Assembly: GCA_938045195.1 (NCBI GenBank)
Contig: CALINC010000068.1
Coordinates: forward strand, 14,982 to 78,981
Source: an uncultured Treponema sp.
Lineage (GTDB): Bacteria > Spirochaetota > Spirochaetia > Treponematales > Treponemataceae
Length of the DNA: 64,000 nt
Direction: 5' to 3'
A program made the translations under genes and the position numbers. The notes beneath the pieces were generated by a model, which searched no databases, was not told where the DNA came from, and was given only the letters and a program-made list of their open reading frames with translations. The number at the start of each line of letters is the position of its first letter. The first letter of the stretch is position 1. Of this stretch, positions 46,237-55,426 are shown in pieces.

Positions 46237-46949
46237 AATTGGTTTAAACCGTTCAAAAGGCTTTTCTCCAAAATTGTTTCAGCAATCAGCCAGTCAAATG
46301 GAGTATCAATATCTATTGAATGTATATCATCCATAATGCTTTTCTTTATTCTGGAAAAATGCGACAGCCCTTTTTCCTTCAATGATTTAGGATTGATAAC
46401 ATAAACAGCTCCATTATATTCGTAGTACTGTTTAACATCCTGCCGCCTTGCATCTTCTTTATTTAGAGTCATCGTTAAAAAGCCATCGGTATCTTCTTCG
46501 CATATAACGGCAGCAGCTGCAGAAGATTTTACCGACACTACCATATCAATATCTTCACTATATAGCTGTATAGCACCCATTACATTTTCTACTAAACGTA
46601 ACGGAGAAGTCGGCTGCAATAATACTATTGCCCTATAGGTTCTTCCGATAGACTCATAATACTGCAAAGCATGCAATAAAACATCATTCGTACTTGCCGT
46701 ATCACCTGCCAATATCTTAGGTCGTACAAAAGGAACATGCAAGCCGTAATCCGAAACGACCTTTATAATTTCTTCATCATCCGTTGACACACAAATATGA
46801 TCATCACTTGCTAACGATCGGGCTATGTCTATCGAATAATAAATCAACGGTTTTCCATGTAATGCTTTTATATTTTTATGAGGTATCCCTTTGCTACCGC
46901 CGCGAGCTGGAATAATATATAAAAAATCGTTATCTGCTCTCATTACCAT
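46233..46949 (-). CDS. legF: CMP-nonulosonate cytidylyltransferase (LegF-like)
   Basis: 238 residues. IIPARGGSKGIPHKNIK (near the N-terminus) and VLLQPTSPLR are the signatures of CMP-sialate-type synthetases; it activates the nonulosonic acid as CMP-sugar for transfer. The reading frame opens at 47009, but I place the start at 46949, where GAGGGG lies 5 bases before ATG; it overlaps the legI stop by 7 bases. NeuA is the alternative name; legionaminate is inferred from its neighbours. Confidence 0.9.
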   Translation of the reverse strand: MVMRADNDFLYIIPARGGSKGIPHKNIKALHGKPLIYYSIDIARSLASDDHICVSTDDEEIIKVVSDYGLHVPFVRPKILAGDTASTNDVLLHALQYYESIGRTYRAIVLLQPTSPLRLVENVMGAIQLYSEDIDMVVSVKSSAAAAVICEEDTDGFLTMTLNKEDARRQDVKQYYEYNGAVYVINPKSLKEKGLSHFSRIKKSIMDDIHSIDIDTPFDWLIAETILEKSLLNGLNQL

Positions 46950-47944
46950 GTAATCCCCTCGCCAATGCTGAAATCTTTCGAGGCTTTTACTCCGATTACG
47001 GCATCCCACAGCGAGGCTGACAGCCCGCTATCACTGCGCTTAACAGAAACATTTTTTTCCGTAAAGATTTCTCCTTTTGCGATATTTTGCACTGCAACAA
47101 TTCTTTTCAGTACCACTTGGGAAATTACCCTTTCTTCTTTTGACGGCATTTTTATACCATTTCCCAATGCTTTTTCAATATTGCGAATTTTTTGTACCAT
47201 TGCAGCGAAGTCATCCGGTGTAGTACTTGCTGCATGATCAGGACCTTCCATCGTTACATCCAGTGTAAAATGCTTCTCGATTACAGAAGCACCTAGTGCA
47301 ACAGCAGCTAAGGCAACCTCATCACCTATAGTATGATCCGAATACCCAACCGGACAGTGAAAAGCGTCGGCAAGTGTCTGCATAGCTTTTAGATTGACTG
47401 TATCGATAGGACACGGATAACTGGTTGTACAATGTAAAAGAGTAATATCATCAGTTCCAGCCTGTTGCAAAATTCGATAGGCAACATCGACCTCTGCTAA
47501 AGAACTCATCCCCGTGCTTAAAATAACGGGAATATTTTTAGAACCTGCATATCGTAAAAAAGGTATATTGGTAATTTCACCGGAACCAATCTTCAACATA
47601 GGAACACCCAGCTCAACAAGAAAATCAAGACTTTCTTGTTCATCAGCGGTAGACAAAAACAGAATGCCAATCGAATCGCAATGGGCCTTTATCTTACGAA
47701 AATCATCATACGAAAGTTCAAGCGATTTCAGCATTTCGTATTGAGACATCACCCTTCCGGTATTTTTCACTTGATATTCTGCCTGGGCAACATCTTTTGT
47801 AATAATAGCATCAGTTTTCCAAGTTTGAAACTTAACCGCGTCTGCTCCCGTTTTTTTTGCTGCATCACACAATTTTAAAGCAAGATCACAGCTACCATTA
47901 TGGTTTACCCCTGCTTCTGCAATAATAAAAGTTTTGTACTTCAT
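46943..47944 (-). CDS. legI: Nonulosonate (legionaminate-type) synthase
   Basis: 333 residues of the NeuB family: condenses a 6-carbon HexNAc-derived sugar with phosphoenolpyruvate. IIAEAGVNHNG is the N-terminal signature, DAVKFQTWK, KIGSGEITNIPFLRYAG and GYSDHT follow, and the last 60 residues form an antifreeze-like SAF domain. NeuB, PseI and LegI cannot be separated by eye; legionaminate is inferred from ptmE, legC and legG next to it. Adjacent legF overlaps its stop. Confidence 0.92.
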   Translation of the reverse strand: MKYKTFIIAEAGVNHNGSCDLALKLCDAAKKTGADAVKFQTWKTDAIITKDVAQAEYQVKNTGRVMSQYEMLKSLELSYDDFRKIKAHCDSIGILFLSTADEQESLDFLVELGVPMLKIGSGEITNIPFLRYAGSKNIPVILSTGMSSLAEVDVAYRILQQAGTDDITLLHCTTSYPCPIDTVNLKAMQTLADAFHCPVGYSDHTIGDEVALAAVALGASVIEKHFTLDVTMEGPDHAASTTPDDFAAMVQKIRNIEKALGNGIKMPSKEERVISQVVLKRIVAVQNIAKGEIFTEKNVSVKRSDSGLSASLWDAVIGVKASKDFSIGEGITW

Positions 47945-47945
47945 A

Positions 47946-48968
47946 TTAATACCTATATTTCAACAATCTATTTTTATACAAAGAGGCTTTATCAGGATTC
48001 CTTTGCTCCCATTCTTGGCATACTGTACCGTAAACAGCTTCATTAAAGATCATTTTCCCAATATAAAACTCTGCTGTGGTATGGCTAAAGGATTTTTTAA
48101 ATTTAAATAGGGAATTTTCGGGATCATTATTTAAACTGCCCCCGAGATGAAATATTTTAACACCCTGTTTTTTCAATTCAAGTGCAGCTTGCCATAGCAA
48201 GAGATTATTAACTCCATGGTAAGAGCTTTTTACACTCCCCGCAAGATGATAATGTCCATAATCTCTGCTGTACATGAATAATGCAGCAGCAAGAATTTCT
48301 CCATCTTTCTTAACACAGCCTAAAAATGATCTTTTTCTCAGCCTTTCAGCAAACGATTGATAATATGCCTCATCAAAAAAATAAAAATCATCGGCTGACA
48401 GCCGGGACATTGTATCGCCATATATTCGTATAAAATCTTTCAAAGAGACAAAATCGTAATCTGCGCAAAAAACCAACCCTTCCGACAACGCCTTTCTAAC
48501 CATATTTCGATTTTTTGCAGAAAGCTGAAGCGAAAAAATACTATCCTCATCTGGTAGTAAATCGATGACTACCGTTTGACGATCAAGACCCACCTCACAA
48601 CAGTTACAGCATATCGCATTATTATGCAGCAATGGATGAAACCGAATAAAACCTGCAATATACCGCTGTTCTACAAGACACTGTTTCATACTTTGCAGGG
48701 CGGATTCAATCCAACGAATATCATCAGTATTTACAAGAGGCCCCCCATAACCATACGGAGTTTCAAAATCAAAAAAAGTCTCGAATTGGTGCCGGATAAT
48801 GGGCAACAGCAGTATATTATCATTCTCCTGCACTACAACACACAGAGCTTTCGAAATATTATCTTGATATAACTTAACATATTCTTCAAAAAAGTAAATA
48901 TCACGTTTATTGTCAGGAATAAGATCAAGATACTTATTCCAAGTATCTATTACCTGTATATCTATCAT
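47946..48968 (-). CDS. FemAB/GNAT-like acyltransferase
   Basis: 340 residues of the FemAB-like GNAT type (Acetyltransf_6 pattern). The hallmark region is SAKNRNMVRKALSEGL, then LAAALFMYSRDYGHYHLAGS and NNLLLWQAALELKKQGVKIF. FemAB-like proteins transfer aminoacyl or acyl groups. The ATG overlaps the ATP-grasp stop as ATGA, so it is translationally coupled to that G-tract-bearing gene. It may add an acyl or aminoacyl group to the nonulosonate or to the repeat unit; the target is inferred. Confidence 0.75.
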   Translation of the reverse strand: MIDIQVIDTWNKYLDLIPDNKRDIYFFEEYVKLYQDNISKALCVVVQENDNILLLPIIRHQFETFFDFETPYGYGGPLVNTDDIRWIESALQSMKQCLVEQRYIAGFIRFHPLLHNNAICCNCCEVGLDRQTVVIDLLPDEDSIFSLQLSAKNRNMVRKALSEGLVFCADYDFVSLKDFIRIYGDTMSRLSADDFYFFDEAYYQSFAERLRKRSFLGCVKKDGEILAAALFMYSRDYGHYHLAGSVKSSYHGVNNLLLWQAALELKKQGVKIFHLGGSLNNDPENSLFKFKKSFSHTTAEFYIGKMIFNEAVYGTVCQEWEQRNPDKASLYKNRLLKYRY

Positions 48969-50077
48969 GCAGGAACCGCATAACCATTTTCTTTTTCTAT
49001 AAAAATGGATTCCCGCACTGCGCTGTCAAATACCGTAATGATACTTGACAGGGAAATTTTAATTAGGTAATAATACCCCCCCCCCCCCCCGTTCATTGTC
49101 GCAAGCATTTCTTGTTTTAAGACAACGACATCATCGTACATCATCATAACGCTTCCTTCATCATAATTACCGAATACAGGAGTATTCTTTCTGCCACTTA
49201 TATTATTAAACATGAGATCGAAAAAATCTATACCAACTCCATAAGGATGTAAGTAAGCTCCGCCGAAACGAGGGTTAATCTCAGAAATATAATACACACC
49301 ATTTTTACAAAAAAAATCAACGTCGATCGTGCCGGAGAATTTAAAGATTTTGACCAGCTGTTTAATTGTGTCAAATAATTGTTCATCCTTAAATGAAACG
49401 GTCTTGCTAGCCCCTCCAATCCTTGTCTCCAACTTACGTTTTGCAAAAGCGGAGACCGCTTCATGTGTATGATAGTCGACATAAACATCCGCATCAAGGT
49501 CTTCAGCATCCATGAATTCCTGAATTATGTAATCATATGCCTTTTCAATAAATAAGCTTTCCAAATCCCCCATATTTTCAACCTTTCTTGCTCCGACACT
49601 TCCGCTGCCTGACACAGGTTTAATAAAAACCGGAAAACTTATTTCATTTTTTTTGTAAGCATTTTTAAATGACTCTAAGTCTCTGAATGTCTTCACAGTA
49701 GGAATACCTTGTTCGGTTAAATATTGAAAAAATTTAAATTTATCAAAACAAAGATCTGCAGTTCTTTTATCAGGGGTGAAAACAAAAATATTTTCTTTTT
49801 CAAATAAAGAACGATGTTCTGCTAATATACTTATTTCAGGATCAATTAAGGTTGTTATCGCATTTACATTTTCTTTTTTACAAATTGAAAGCAAAAAATC
49901 AATATACTCCGGAGCTTCTATCGGCGGAGTAATATACTGCTTATCGGCACAATATAACGCAGGGGAATACTCGGTCTGAGATGCAGCAATAATAGTACCT
50001 CTTCCGGCTAATGAATGCTTCGCATTTTTAATCAATCTTCCTCTTCTACCTACGTTACAAAATAATAGATTTATCAT
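48965..50077 (-). CDS. ATP-grasp ligase carrying a G15 tract
   Basis: 370 residues. ATP-grasp features are FPVFIKPVSGSGSVGA (about 149-164), VQEFM-like acidic segment IIQEFMDAEDLDADVYV and SEINPRFGGAYLHP (catalytic Glu/Asn of the grasp fold). Such ligases form amide bonds with carboxylates. After MMMYDDVVVL the G15 tract gives NGGGGGYYYL and 35 more residues to the stop, which overlaps the downstream ATG. Loss or gain of one G truncates it within about 4-6 codons and may uncouple the FemAB-like gene. The present G15 state reads through. Confidence 0.75.
   Translation of the reverse strand: MINLLFCNVGRRGRLIKNAKHSLAGRGTIIAASQTEYSPALYCADKQYITPPIEAPEYIDFLLSICKKENVNAITTLIDPEISILAEHRSLFEKENIFVFTPDKRTADLCFDKFKFFQYLTEQGIPTVKTFRDLESFKNAYKKNEISFPVFIKPVSGSGSVGARKVENMGDLESLFIEKAYDYIIQEFMDAEDLDADVYVDYHTHEAVSAFAKRKLETRIGGASKTVSFKDEQLFDTIKQLVKIFKFSGTIDVDFFCKNGVYYISEINPRFGGAYLHPYGVGIDFFDLMFNNISGRKNTPVFGNYDEGSVMMMYDDVVVLKQEMLATMNGGGGGYYYLIKISLSSIITVFDSAVRESIFIEKENGYAVPA
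49076..49090 (-). repeat. Homopolymeric G15 tract near the 3' end of the ATP-grasp gene
   Basis: Fifteen C on the plus strand. At G15 the frame continues to the stop that overlaps the next gene. At G14 or G16 it stops after four or six codons (IIT-stop or VLLPN-stop). Confidence 0.85.
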
Positions 50078-50100
50078 ATTATAAATTTACTCCTCATTTA

Positions 50101-51312
50101 TTAAACGTTCAACATAAGAGATTTATATGACCACTTAGATCTTACTAATATATATTTATTGTTTTTATATACATACACTTTTGGGAAAAGTCTTATAAAC
50201 AAAGGACTCAATGTCATAGTATAAGCTCCTACAAATTTAAATAAGATTTTATCATCAGTGGTCAATTTGTAAGTATCGTGCATTTCAAAAAGCCTATCAT
50301 ATTCCAAACATGAACAGCCAACAATAATCTGTCTCTTTACTTTTTTAATTTGCTCATCATGAGGATAGACGGTATATATCTCATAGAAATATGAATCTTT
50401 ATGAAAAAATGGATCAATATCATTTCGACTACCATCAATAGTGACTACATAATGCTGTTTTATTTTTTTCACATCAATAATAGAACTTAGAAAATCGAAA
50501 CACGATGCAGCAATAGCATTACCAGGCTCAACGATAATAGTTAATTTTTGCAGGTCAAAATACTCTTGAAGAACATTTTTTATACCAGCAAAATAGTCAT
50601 TATAGGTAGGAGCATTCGGTTTATCCCCATAAAATCCTCCACCAATATCAATATATTCTAAGTCTAAATCATATTTTCTTGCTATATCTATAGCGAAAGA
50701 GCACAATTTAGAATACCCAGCCACACTTCTTGTTTTAGTAGTTCTATGTAAATGCAATCCTGAAACTTTTATATTATTAGATTTTAAATATACCAGAGCC
50801 GCTTTAAATTCTCCATTTTCTATATCGAAACCGAAACGGCTACCATCTTGAGGATAATCAGTCACACCCGGCAATAAAGCTTCCATATCAATATTAACAC
50901 GTAAACCAATCTTTGCAAGTATAGTATTTTCTTGTGCAAATTCAACCAACCATAACAACTCACGGTTTGTATCGATGTTGATAATATTTTTTTTATTTTT
51001 AGAAAGTGCATGGAAAAAGGTTTCTTTTGATTTCAGCGGTCCATTGTAGACAATCTCTCCATTAGAAAAACCTAATGATTCAGCCAGCATATATTCATCT
51101 TCTGATACGACTTCTGCATAACACCCATTATTTTTTAAATATGTCAGCAACCATGGTAATGAATTTGTCTTCACCGAATATGATAAAATTGAATTGGTAA
51201 AATAGGTTTGTAGTGCAGCCTGTAACTGTAAGACATTATTATGCAATCGCTCTTCATCAATTATAAAGCAAGGAGTTTCCAGCTCATATATCGTATCTAC
51301 AGTTTTCTTCAT
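50101..51312 (-). CDS. PLP-dependent decarboxylase, LysA/ornithine-decarboxylase type
   Basis: 403 residues, fold type III. The PLP lysine is in ILSYSVKTNSLPWLL (Lys48), with HLHRTTKTRS, DIGGGFYGD and VEPGNAIAAS as cofactor and phosphate-binding motifs. This family decarboxylates D/L amino acids such as diaminopimelate. It is followed by the ATP-grasp gene after 23 bases and preceded by legG, so the product is probably an amine or amino acid used by the ligase. Housekeeping LysA is an alternative, but the neighbours argue against it. Confidence 0.8.
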   Translation of the reverse strand: MKKTVDTIYELETPCFIIDEERLHNNVLQLQAALQTYFTNSILSYSVKTNSLPWLLTYLKNNGCYAEVVSEDEYMLAESLGFSNGEIVYNGPLKSKETFFHALSKNKKNIINIDTNRELLWLVEFAQENTILAKIGLRVNIDMEALLPGVTDYPQDGSRFGFDIENGEFKAALVYLKSNNIKVSGLHLHRTTKTRSVAGYSKLCSFAIDIARKYDLDLEYIDIGGGFYGDKPNAPTYNDYFAGIKNVLQEYFDLQKLTIIVEPGNAIAASCFDFLSSIIDVKKIKQHYVVTIDGSRNDIDPFFHKDSYFYEIYTVYPHDEQIKKVKRQIIVGCSCLEYDRLFEMHDTYKLTTDDKILFKFVGAYTMTLSPLFIRLFPKVYVYKNNKYILVRSKWSYKSLMLNV

Positions 51313-51321
51313 AATCTTTTC

Positions 51322-52443
51322 CTAGTTGTAAATATGTGAATGTAACACATCAAGTATCTTCGCAGCAGTACGCCCTTCACCCCAATAGTTTTTATCGTTG
51401 TAGGCATTTTTATCTGCAGCGAGCGCAGTAGTAACAGCAGCTTGTATCTCATCAACTCCAGTAGATGCCTGTATAATATTAGCACATTGGTGCCGCCCTT
51501 TTTGCCTATCTCCCACATTTACCGCCGGAATGGACAAAAAAGGAGTTTCAACAATACCACTGCTGGAATTTCCAATAACAAGCGCCGCCTGTTTCATAAA
51601 GCTTAAATAGCGAAGCTGCCCTAATGAAGAAACCACAGTAAAAATCCCGGGGTATTGTACAGCCACAGAATCAAGATATTCATTGATTTCTTTTCCGCCG
51701 TAATCCATATTTGCCTTGGTAATAACAATTTGAACATTGGGAATAGTCTGCAATACTTTAATAATGTGACTAACCACTTCCAAATTATAATCAAGACCTT
51801 GCATCGTTTCTGGGTGATAGGTCATCAAAACCCACCGCTTACCGCAGTCAAGATGCAATGTTTCGGCTAATTCCGCGCGAGTCAACAATATTTCCATTGT
51901 GTAGAAATCCAGCGTTGGCTCTCCGACTGTAAAGACATTTTTATCACTCCCCCGCATTCTGATGATATTTTTTGCAGAATCTTCCGTACCGGGAAAGTGA
52001 TATTCGGCAAGCATTGTTACTGCATTTCGTATAGCATCATCCAAAGCACCTTCTGTAACATCTCCGCCTGAAAGATGTGCGATTGGAATTTTCATCATAA
52101 ATGCTGCAGAACAGATCGGCAAAAGCTCGTACCGGTCACCCAATACAAAAACAATATCCGGCATCAGTTTATGAAAGGTATCGGCAAAGCCTTCCGCATA
52201 ACGGCTCATTGTATGAGCAATAGTCAGTTCAGACGTATTATCCACCGCAACATCTACAAGCGCGGCGATCGGATAGCCATCTTCTTGTATACGCTCAACC
52301 GTATACCCTTGTTCTTTTAGTAAATGAGCACCGGTTACAACGAGCTGCAGCTGAAAATGATGATCATGATGCACTGCATCTATTAAACTGCGTAGATAAC
52401 CATATTCGGCCCGCGTTGCTGTTACAATACAAATTTTAGTCAC
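51322..52443 (-). CDS. legG: Hydrolysing NDP-sugar 2-epimerase (LegG/NeuC-like)
   Basis: 373 residues. VTATRAEYGYLRSLI, VVTGAHL, FVLGDRYEL, HLSGGDVTEGALDDAIRNAV and SSSGIVETP are signatures of hydrolysing 2-epimerases, which give the free hexosamine-type substrate of the LegI synthase. I start at GTG 52443 because it overlaps the legC stop as GTGA and has GGGGTGAGG upstream; the frame opens further at 52488. GDP- rather than UDP-sugar use cannot be told here. Confidence 0.9.
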   Translation of the reverse strand: MTKICIVTATRAEYGYLRSLIDAVHHDHHFQLQLVVTGAHLLKEQGYTVERIQEDGYPIAALVDVAVDNTSELTIAHTMSRYAEGFADTFHKLMPDIVFVLGDRYELLPICSAAFMMKIPIAHLSGGDVTEGALDDAIRNAVTMLAEYHFPGTEDSAKNIIRMRGSDKNVFTVGEPTLDFYTMEILLTRAELAETLHLDCGKRWVLMTYHPETMQGLDYNLEVVSHIIKVLQTIPNVQIVITKANMDYGGKEINEYLDSVAVQYPGIFTVVSSLGQLRYLSFMKQAALVIGNSSSGIVETPFLSIPAVNVGDRQKGRHQCANIIQASTGVDEIQAAVTTALAADKNAYNDKNYWGEGRTAAKILDVLHSHIYN

Positions 52444-53579
52444 AACCTCACCCCACTCGGGATATTCACGACCCGCTCTGCAAACCATTCGGCATTGGTT
52501 AGATTACCGCATTCACAATCTTTAAACATGGGTAAGTGATTCATAAGCTCCCAAATAGGACGAGTCATTACGCCGGCATCGTTTGTTGCTGCCAAAAACT
52601 CTTGTTGTTTTTCCTTGTTTTCACATATAACAGCATTGAGCCAGAAATTTGAGCGCGTATTTTTCGGTTCATCAAAAAAAGCAATATCGGAACCTTCGAA
52701 AAATGCCTTGTATTGCATAGCGGTTTCCCGTTTATTTTTTAAGAACATATCAATATTCTCAAGCTGTGCGCATCCCAATGCGGCATTAATATTAGGCATA
52801 CGGTAATTATATCCAATTGCATCATGTTTAAATTCCCAGCGATGCGGAATTTTTGCCTGTGTTGTAATATGCTTTGCATACGCACCCAGTTTTTCATCCT
52901 GAAACAGCAGCATTCCGCCGCCGCCAGTTGTAATTGTTTTATTACCATTAAAACTAATAACGCCGATCTTTCCGAATATACCGGTATGCCGGCCTTTATA
53001 AAAGGAGCCGATGCTTTCGGCCGTATCTTCAACTAATTCCAGCTTCCAATCATTACAAACCTGTACAAGCTCATCGAGCTTAACAGGATGTCCAAAAGTA
53101 TGCATAGGCAAACAGGCCTTAATGCGCCTTCCTGTTTTTTTATTAAAGCACTCATTATTTTTGAGAACTGCATATTTTTCCAGCCATTCAGCCATCTTCA
53201 CAGGTGAAAGACCCATTGTCTCCCTATCGACATCCAAAAATACCGGATGAGCGGTGCAATACGAAATAGCATTTGCCGTCGCAATAAATGTCAAGGGCTG
53301 TGTAATAACCTCATCATTCATTTCCAAGCCAACAAGTTTAAGCGCTATCGCGATTCCATTCGTGCCATTAACACAAACAACAGCCCGTTTAGCTCCCGTA
53401 TACTCAGCCATATCCTTTTCAAACCGATCCACAAAAGCACCGACACTGGAAACATAAGAGGTATCAATACATTCAGCAAGATACTTCTTTTCGTTGCCGA
53501 TAAACACAGGAGTATGCAGCTGTACGGAATCGGCATTATAGAGTTTCTTAATAAAATGAATAACTTCTGTAACATTCAT
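52440..53579 (-). CDS. legC: LegC-type aminotransferase
   Basis: 379 residues, DegT/DnrJ/EryC1 family. The PLP lysine is in ISFNGNKTITTGGGG, with the VEDTAESIGSF motif before it. It would place the C4 amino group on the 4-keto sugar formed by legB. The order legB-legC-legG-legI-legF matches known legionaminate clusters. It starts three bases after the legB stop. No defect seen. Confidence 0.9.
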   Translation of the reverse strand: MNVTEVIHFIKKLYNADSVQLHTPVFIGNEKKYLAECIDTSYVSSVGAFVDRFEKDMAEYTGAKRAVVCVNGTNGIAIALKLVGLEMNDEVITQPLTFIATANAISYCTAHPVFLDVDRETMGLSPVKMAEWLEKYAVLKNNECFNKKTGRRIKACLPMHTFGHPVKLDELVQVCNDWKLELVEDTAESIGSFYKGRHTGIFGKIGVISFNGNKTITTGGGGMLLFQDEKLGAYAKHITTQAKIPHRWEFKHDAIGYNYRMPNINAALGCAQLENIDMFLKNKRETAMQYKAFFEGSDIAFFDEPKNTRSNFWLNAVICENKEKQQEFLAATNDAGVMTRPIWELMNHLPMFKDCECGNLTNAEWFAERVVNIPSGVRL

Positions 53580-53582
53580 AAT

Positions 53583-54797
53583 TTACATTCTCTCATCTAA
53601 ATTCTTATGCTTTTCTTCATGCTCAAAATTCGGTAGAAAATTTTTTAAAAGCACTATAATCTCCGATTTTTTCAGCATATCTTTATTAAAGAGCCGCTCC
53701 AGCTCAAAAATCAATCGATCGACTTCAGTAAAGGGGCGTTTTTGTATATCCGTAATAACACCCAAAGCGGAAAATTTAGTCATATCAACCGTTTCTGTCT
53801 CGGTAAAAAATTCTTCATAGGCTTTCTCTCCGGTCGTATCCGAAGTGGAAAAATACACAGGGTAGTCCCTACTGCCGGTAAACAGTTGACCCGCTTTTTC
53901 TTTTGCTTCTTCTTCAGAACTACACTGACAAACGGTATAGCCTAGCGTTTCCAACAATTTTTCCGCAATGCCGGAAAAAGTCATCGTTGAAACTTTATCC
54001 AGCTTGGGGAAATACACTTCGCGGTTATGTCCAAGCATACACGCAAGCATACAAATTTCACCACTTTCCTTCGGCGAAACAAAATACCGTTTTACATCAG
54101 TCGGAGCGGAAATCGGCTGATATTTAGCAATACGTTCCAAAAATCCTGCCGGTAATGAACCGTTTGAAAAAGCAACATTTGCAAACCGAGCTGTCTTAAC
54201 CGGAAAATAATCGGAATACGAGAAAATTAAATCCTCCATTATTCTCTTGCTCGCACCCATTACGTTTACAGGATTTGCAGCCTTATCAGTCGAAACACAA
54301 AAAAATGCCTCCGGAGGAAACTTTTTTAACAAATCCAACAATTTTTTTGCATTTATAACATTGTTCTTGAGTAAAGCTTCAATAGAGTATATATCTTTTT
54401 CAGATCTTACGTGTTTATGCGCAGAAAAATTAGCGACGATATCAAAGCCGTTCCTTGCTCTAAAGAACTTCTCGAATACAGAATCTGCATAATTAATCGG
54501 ATAGGATACATAGTCATCGGGAATAAACAAACTTTTGGTACTTCGTAAATCTCTCGTCAATTCTGCAAGTCCATTTTCGTTCACATCAACTACCACAAGA
54601 GAGCGCGGCTTAAACGGCAAACAAGCTTTGATGAAAGAACTCCCGATACTGCCAGCTCCTCCAATTACGAGCATTGTTTTTCCTTCGATACAAGCCCGCA
54701 ATTGTTCGATATTTGCACGAATATCAAAAGTAAAAAGGCTTTCCTGCCGCTTTATTACATATTCTGAAATAAAAGTATCTATATTAAAATCAATCAT
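53583..54797 (-). CDS. legB: NDP-HexNAc 4,6-dehydratase (LegB/CapD-like)
   Basis: 404 residues. NAD motif VIGGAGSIGSS, and DKAANPVNVMGASKRIMED contains the catalytic Met/Lys pair of the FlaA1/CapD family. It dehydrates UDP- or GDP-GlcNAc to a 4-keto-6-deoxy sugar for legC. The best start is ATG 54797, with GGAG 8 bases upstream; a GTG at 54806 opens the frame. It overlaps the end of the truncated acetyltransferase (ATGA), whose coding sequence supplies its ribosome-binding site. Confidence 0.88.
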   Translation of the reverse strand: MIDFNIDTFISEYVIKRQESLFTFDIRANIEQLRACIEGKTMLVIGGAGSIGSSFIKACLPFKPRSLVVVDVNENGLAELTRDLRSTKSLFIPDDYVSYPINYADSVFEKFFRARNGFDIVANFSAHKHVRSEKDIYSIEALLKNNVINAKKLLDLLKKFPPEAFFCVSTDKAANPVNVMGASKRIMEDLIFSYSDYFPVKTARFANVAFSNGSLPAGFLERIAKYQPISAPTDVKRYFVSPKESGEICMLACMLGHNREVYFPKLDKVSTMTFSGIAEKLLETLGYTVCQCSSEEEAKEKAGQLFTGSRDYPVYFSTSDTTGEKAYEEFFTETETVDMTKFSALGVITDIQKRPFTEVDRLIFELERLFNKDMLKKSEIIVLLKNFLPNFEHEEKHKNLDERM

Positions 54798-55027
54798 AAA
54801 ACACACTCCATTATAACATCATCATACAATGAAACATTATTTTGAATTTTTACACCGTTACCGATAACCGCCCTGCCGCCGATATTGACATTCCGTCCGA
54901 TGGAGCATTTTTTACCGACCTTAGTACCGCTCATAATGTAACTAAAATGCCAAACCTTTGTCCCCTCGCCTATCTCGGCACCTTCATTCACATAGCTTGA
55001 TTCATGTACAAAATAATTTTTAGCCAT
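54794..55027 (-). pseudogene. Truncated hexapeptide acetyltransferase (partial copy of wbpD)
   Basis: 77 residues beginning MAKNYFVHESSYVNEGAEIG and closely matching residues 1-70 of the intact gene at 60594-61091 (MEKDYFVHESSYVDEGAEIG). It diverges after VSLYDDV into IMECVL and stops inside the legB start. The catalytic left-handed helix is therefore missing most of its coils and this copy should be inactive. It looks like a duplication end or a recombination scar. The frame opens to 55069. Confidence 0.8.
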
Positions 55028-55084
55028 ATATTCAATATCCATCAAAACCCTTTTAAATTCGGCAGTCAAAAAAAATACTAAGCG

Positions 55085-55399
55085 TTATATATCACCAATC
55101 ATTACCAAACCCCGCCCCACCCTATCAATATGCTCCTTCAAAACAGGGTTAGTAATATCCTCATAAATTATGACCTCAGCCAAATAAGGAAAATCAGATT
55201 CGGCTATTTCGTCAATCAAATCAGCTAGTGAATAAGGCGAAAAAAACACAACATTCTTCAATGCTATATCTATATCGCTTCTTTCGGTATTAGTACCCAT
55301 TGCACGGGAACCGAAAACTATTGCCCCTCCGTTTTTAATGTATCTTTTTAAAATACCAATCAATATTTTTTCTTGAGCTTCCGTTAATCCAAACTTCAT
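55085..55399 (-). CDS. MNT-domain nucleotidyltransferase (MntA-type), pair 1
   Basis: 104 residues. VFGSRAMGTNTERSDIDIAL has the GSX10DXD motif of minimal nucleotidyltransferases (GS, ten residues, D-I-D). The 28-residue tail (VLKEHIDRVGRGLVM) is helical. It follows the HEPN protein at 55427 after 27 bases, giving a HEPN-then-MNT order. In HepT-MntA systems MntA AMPylates the toxin Tyr. Antitoxin role inferred. Confidence 0.8.
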   Translation of the reverse strand: MKFGLTEAQEKILIGILKRYIKNGGAIVFGSRAMGTNTERSDIDIALKNVVFFSPYSLADLIDEIAESDFPYLAEVIIYEDITNPVLKEHIDRVGRGLVMIGDI

Positions 55400-55426
55400 A
55401 AAAGATACCGATTTTAGAGCACCCTG

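Noticed and set aside
48746..48760. C6 run in the FemAB-like gene as a further switch
   Set aside because: Six bases encode normal Gly-Pro residues and are too short for frequent slippage.
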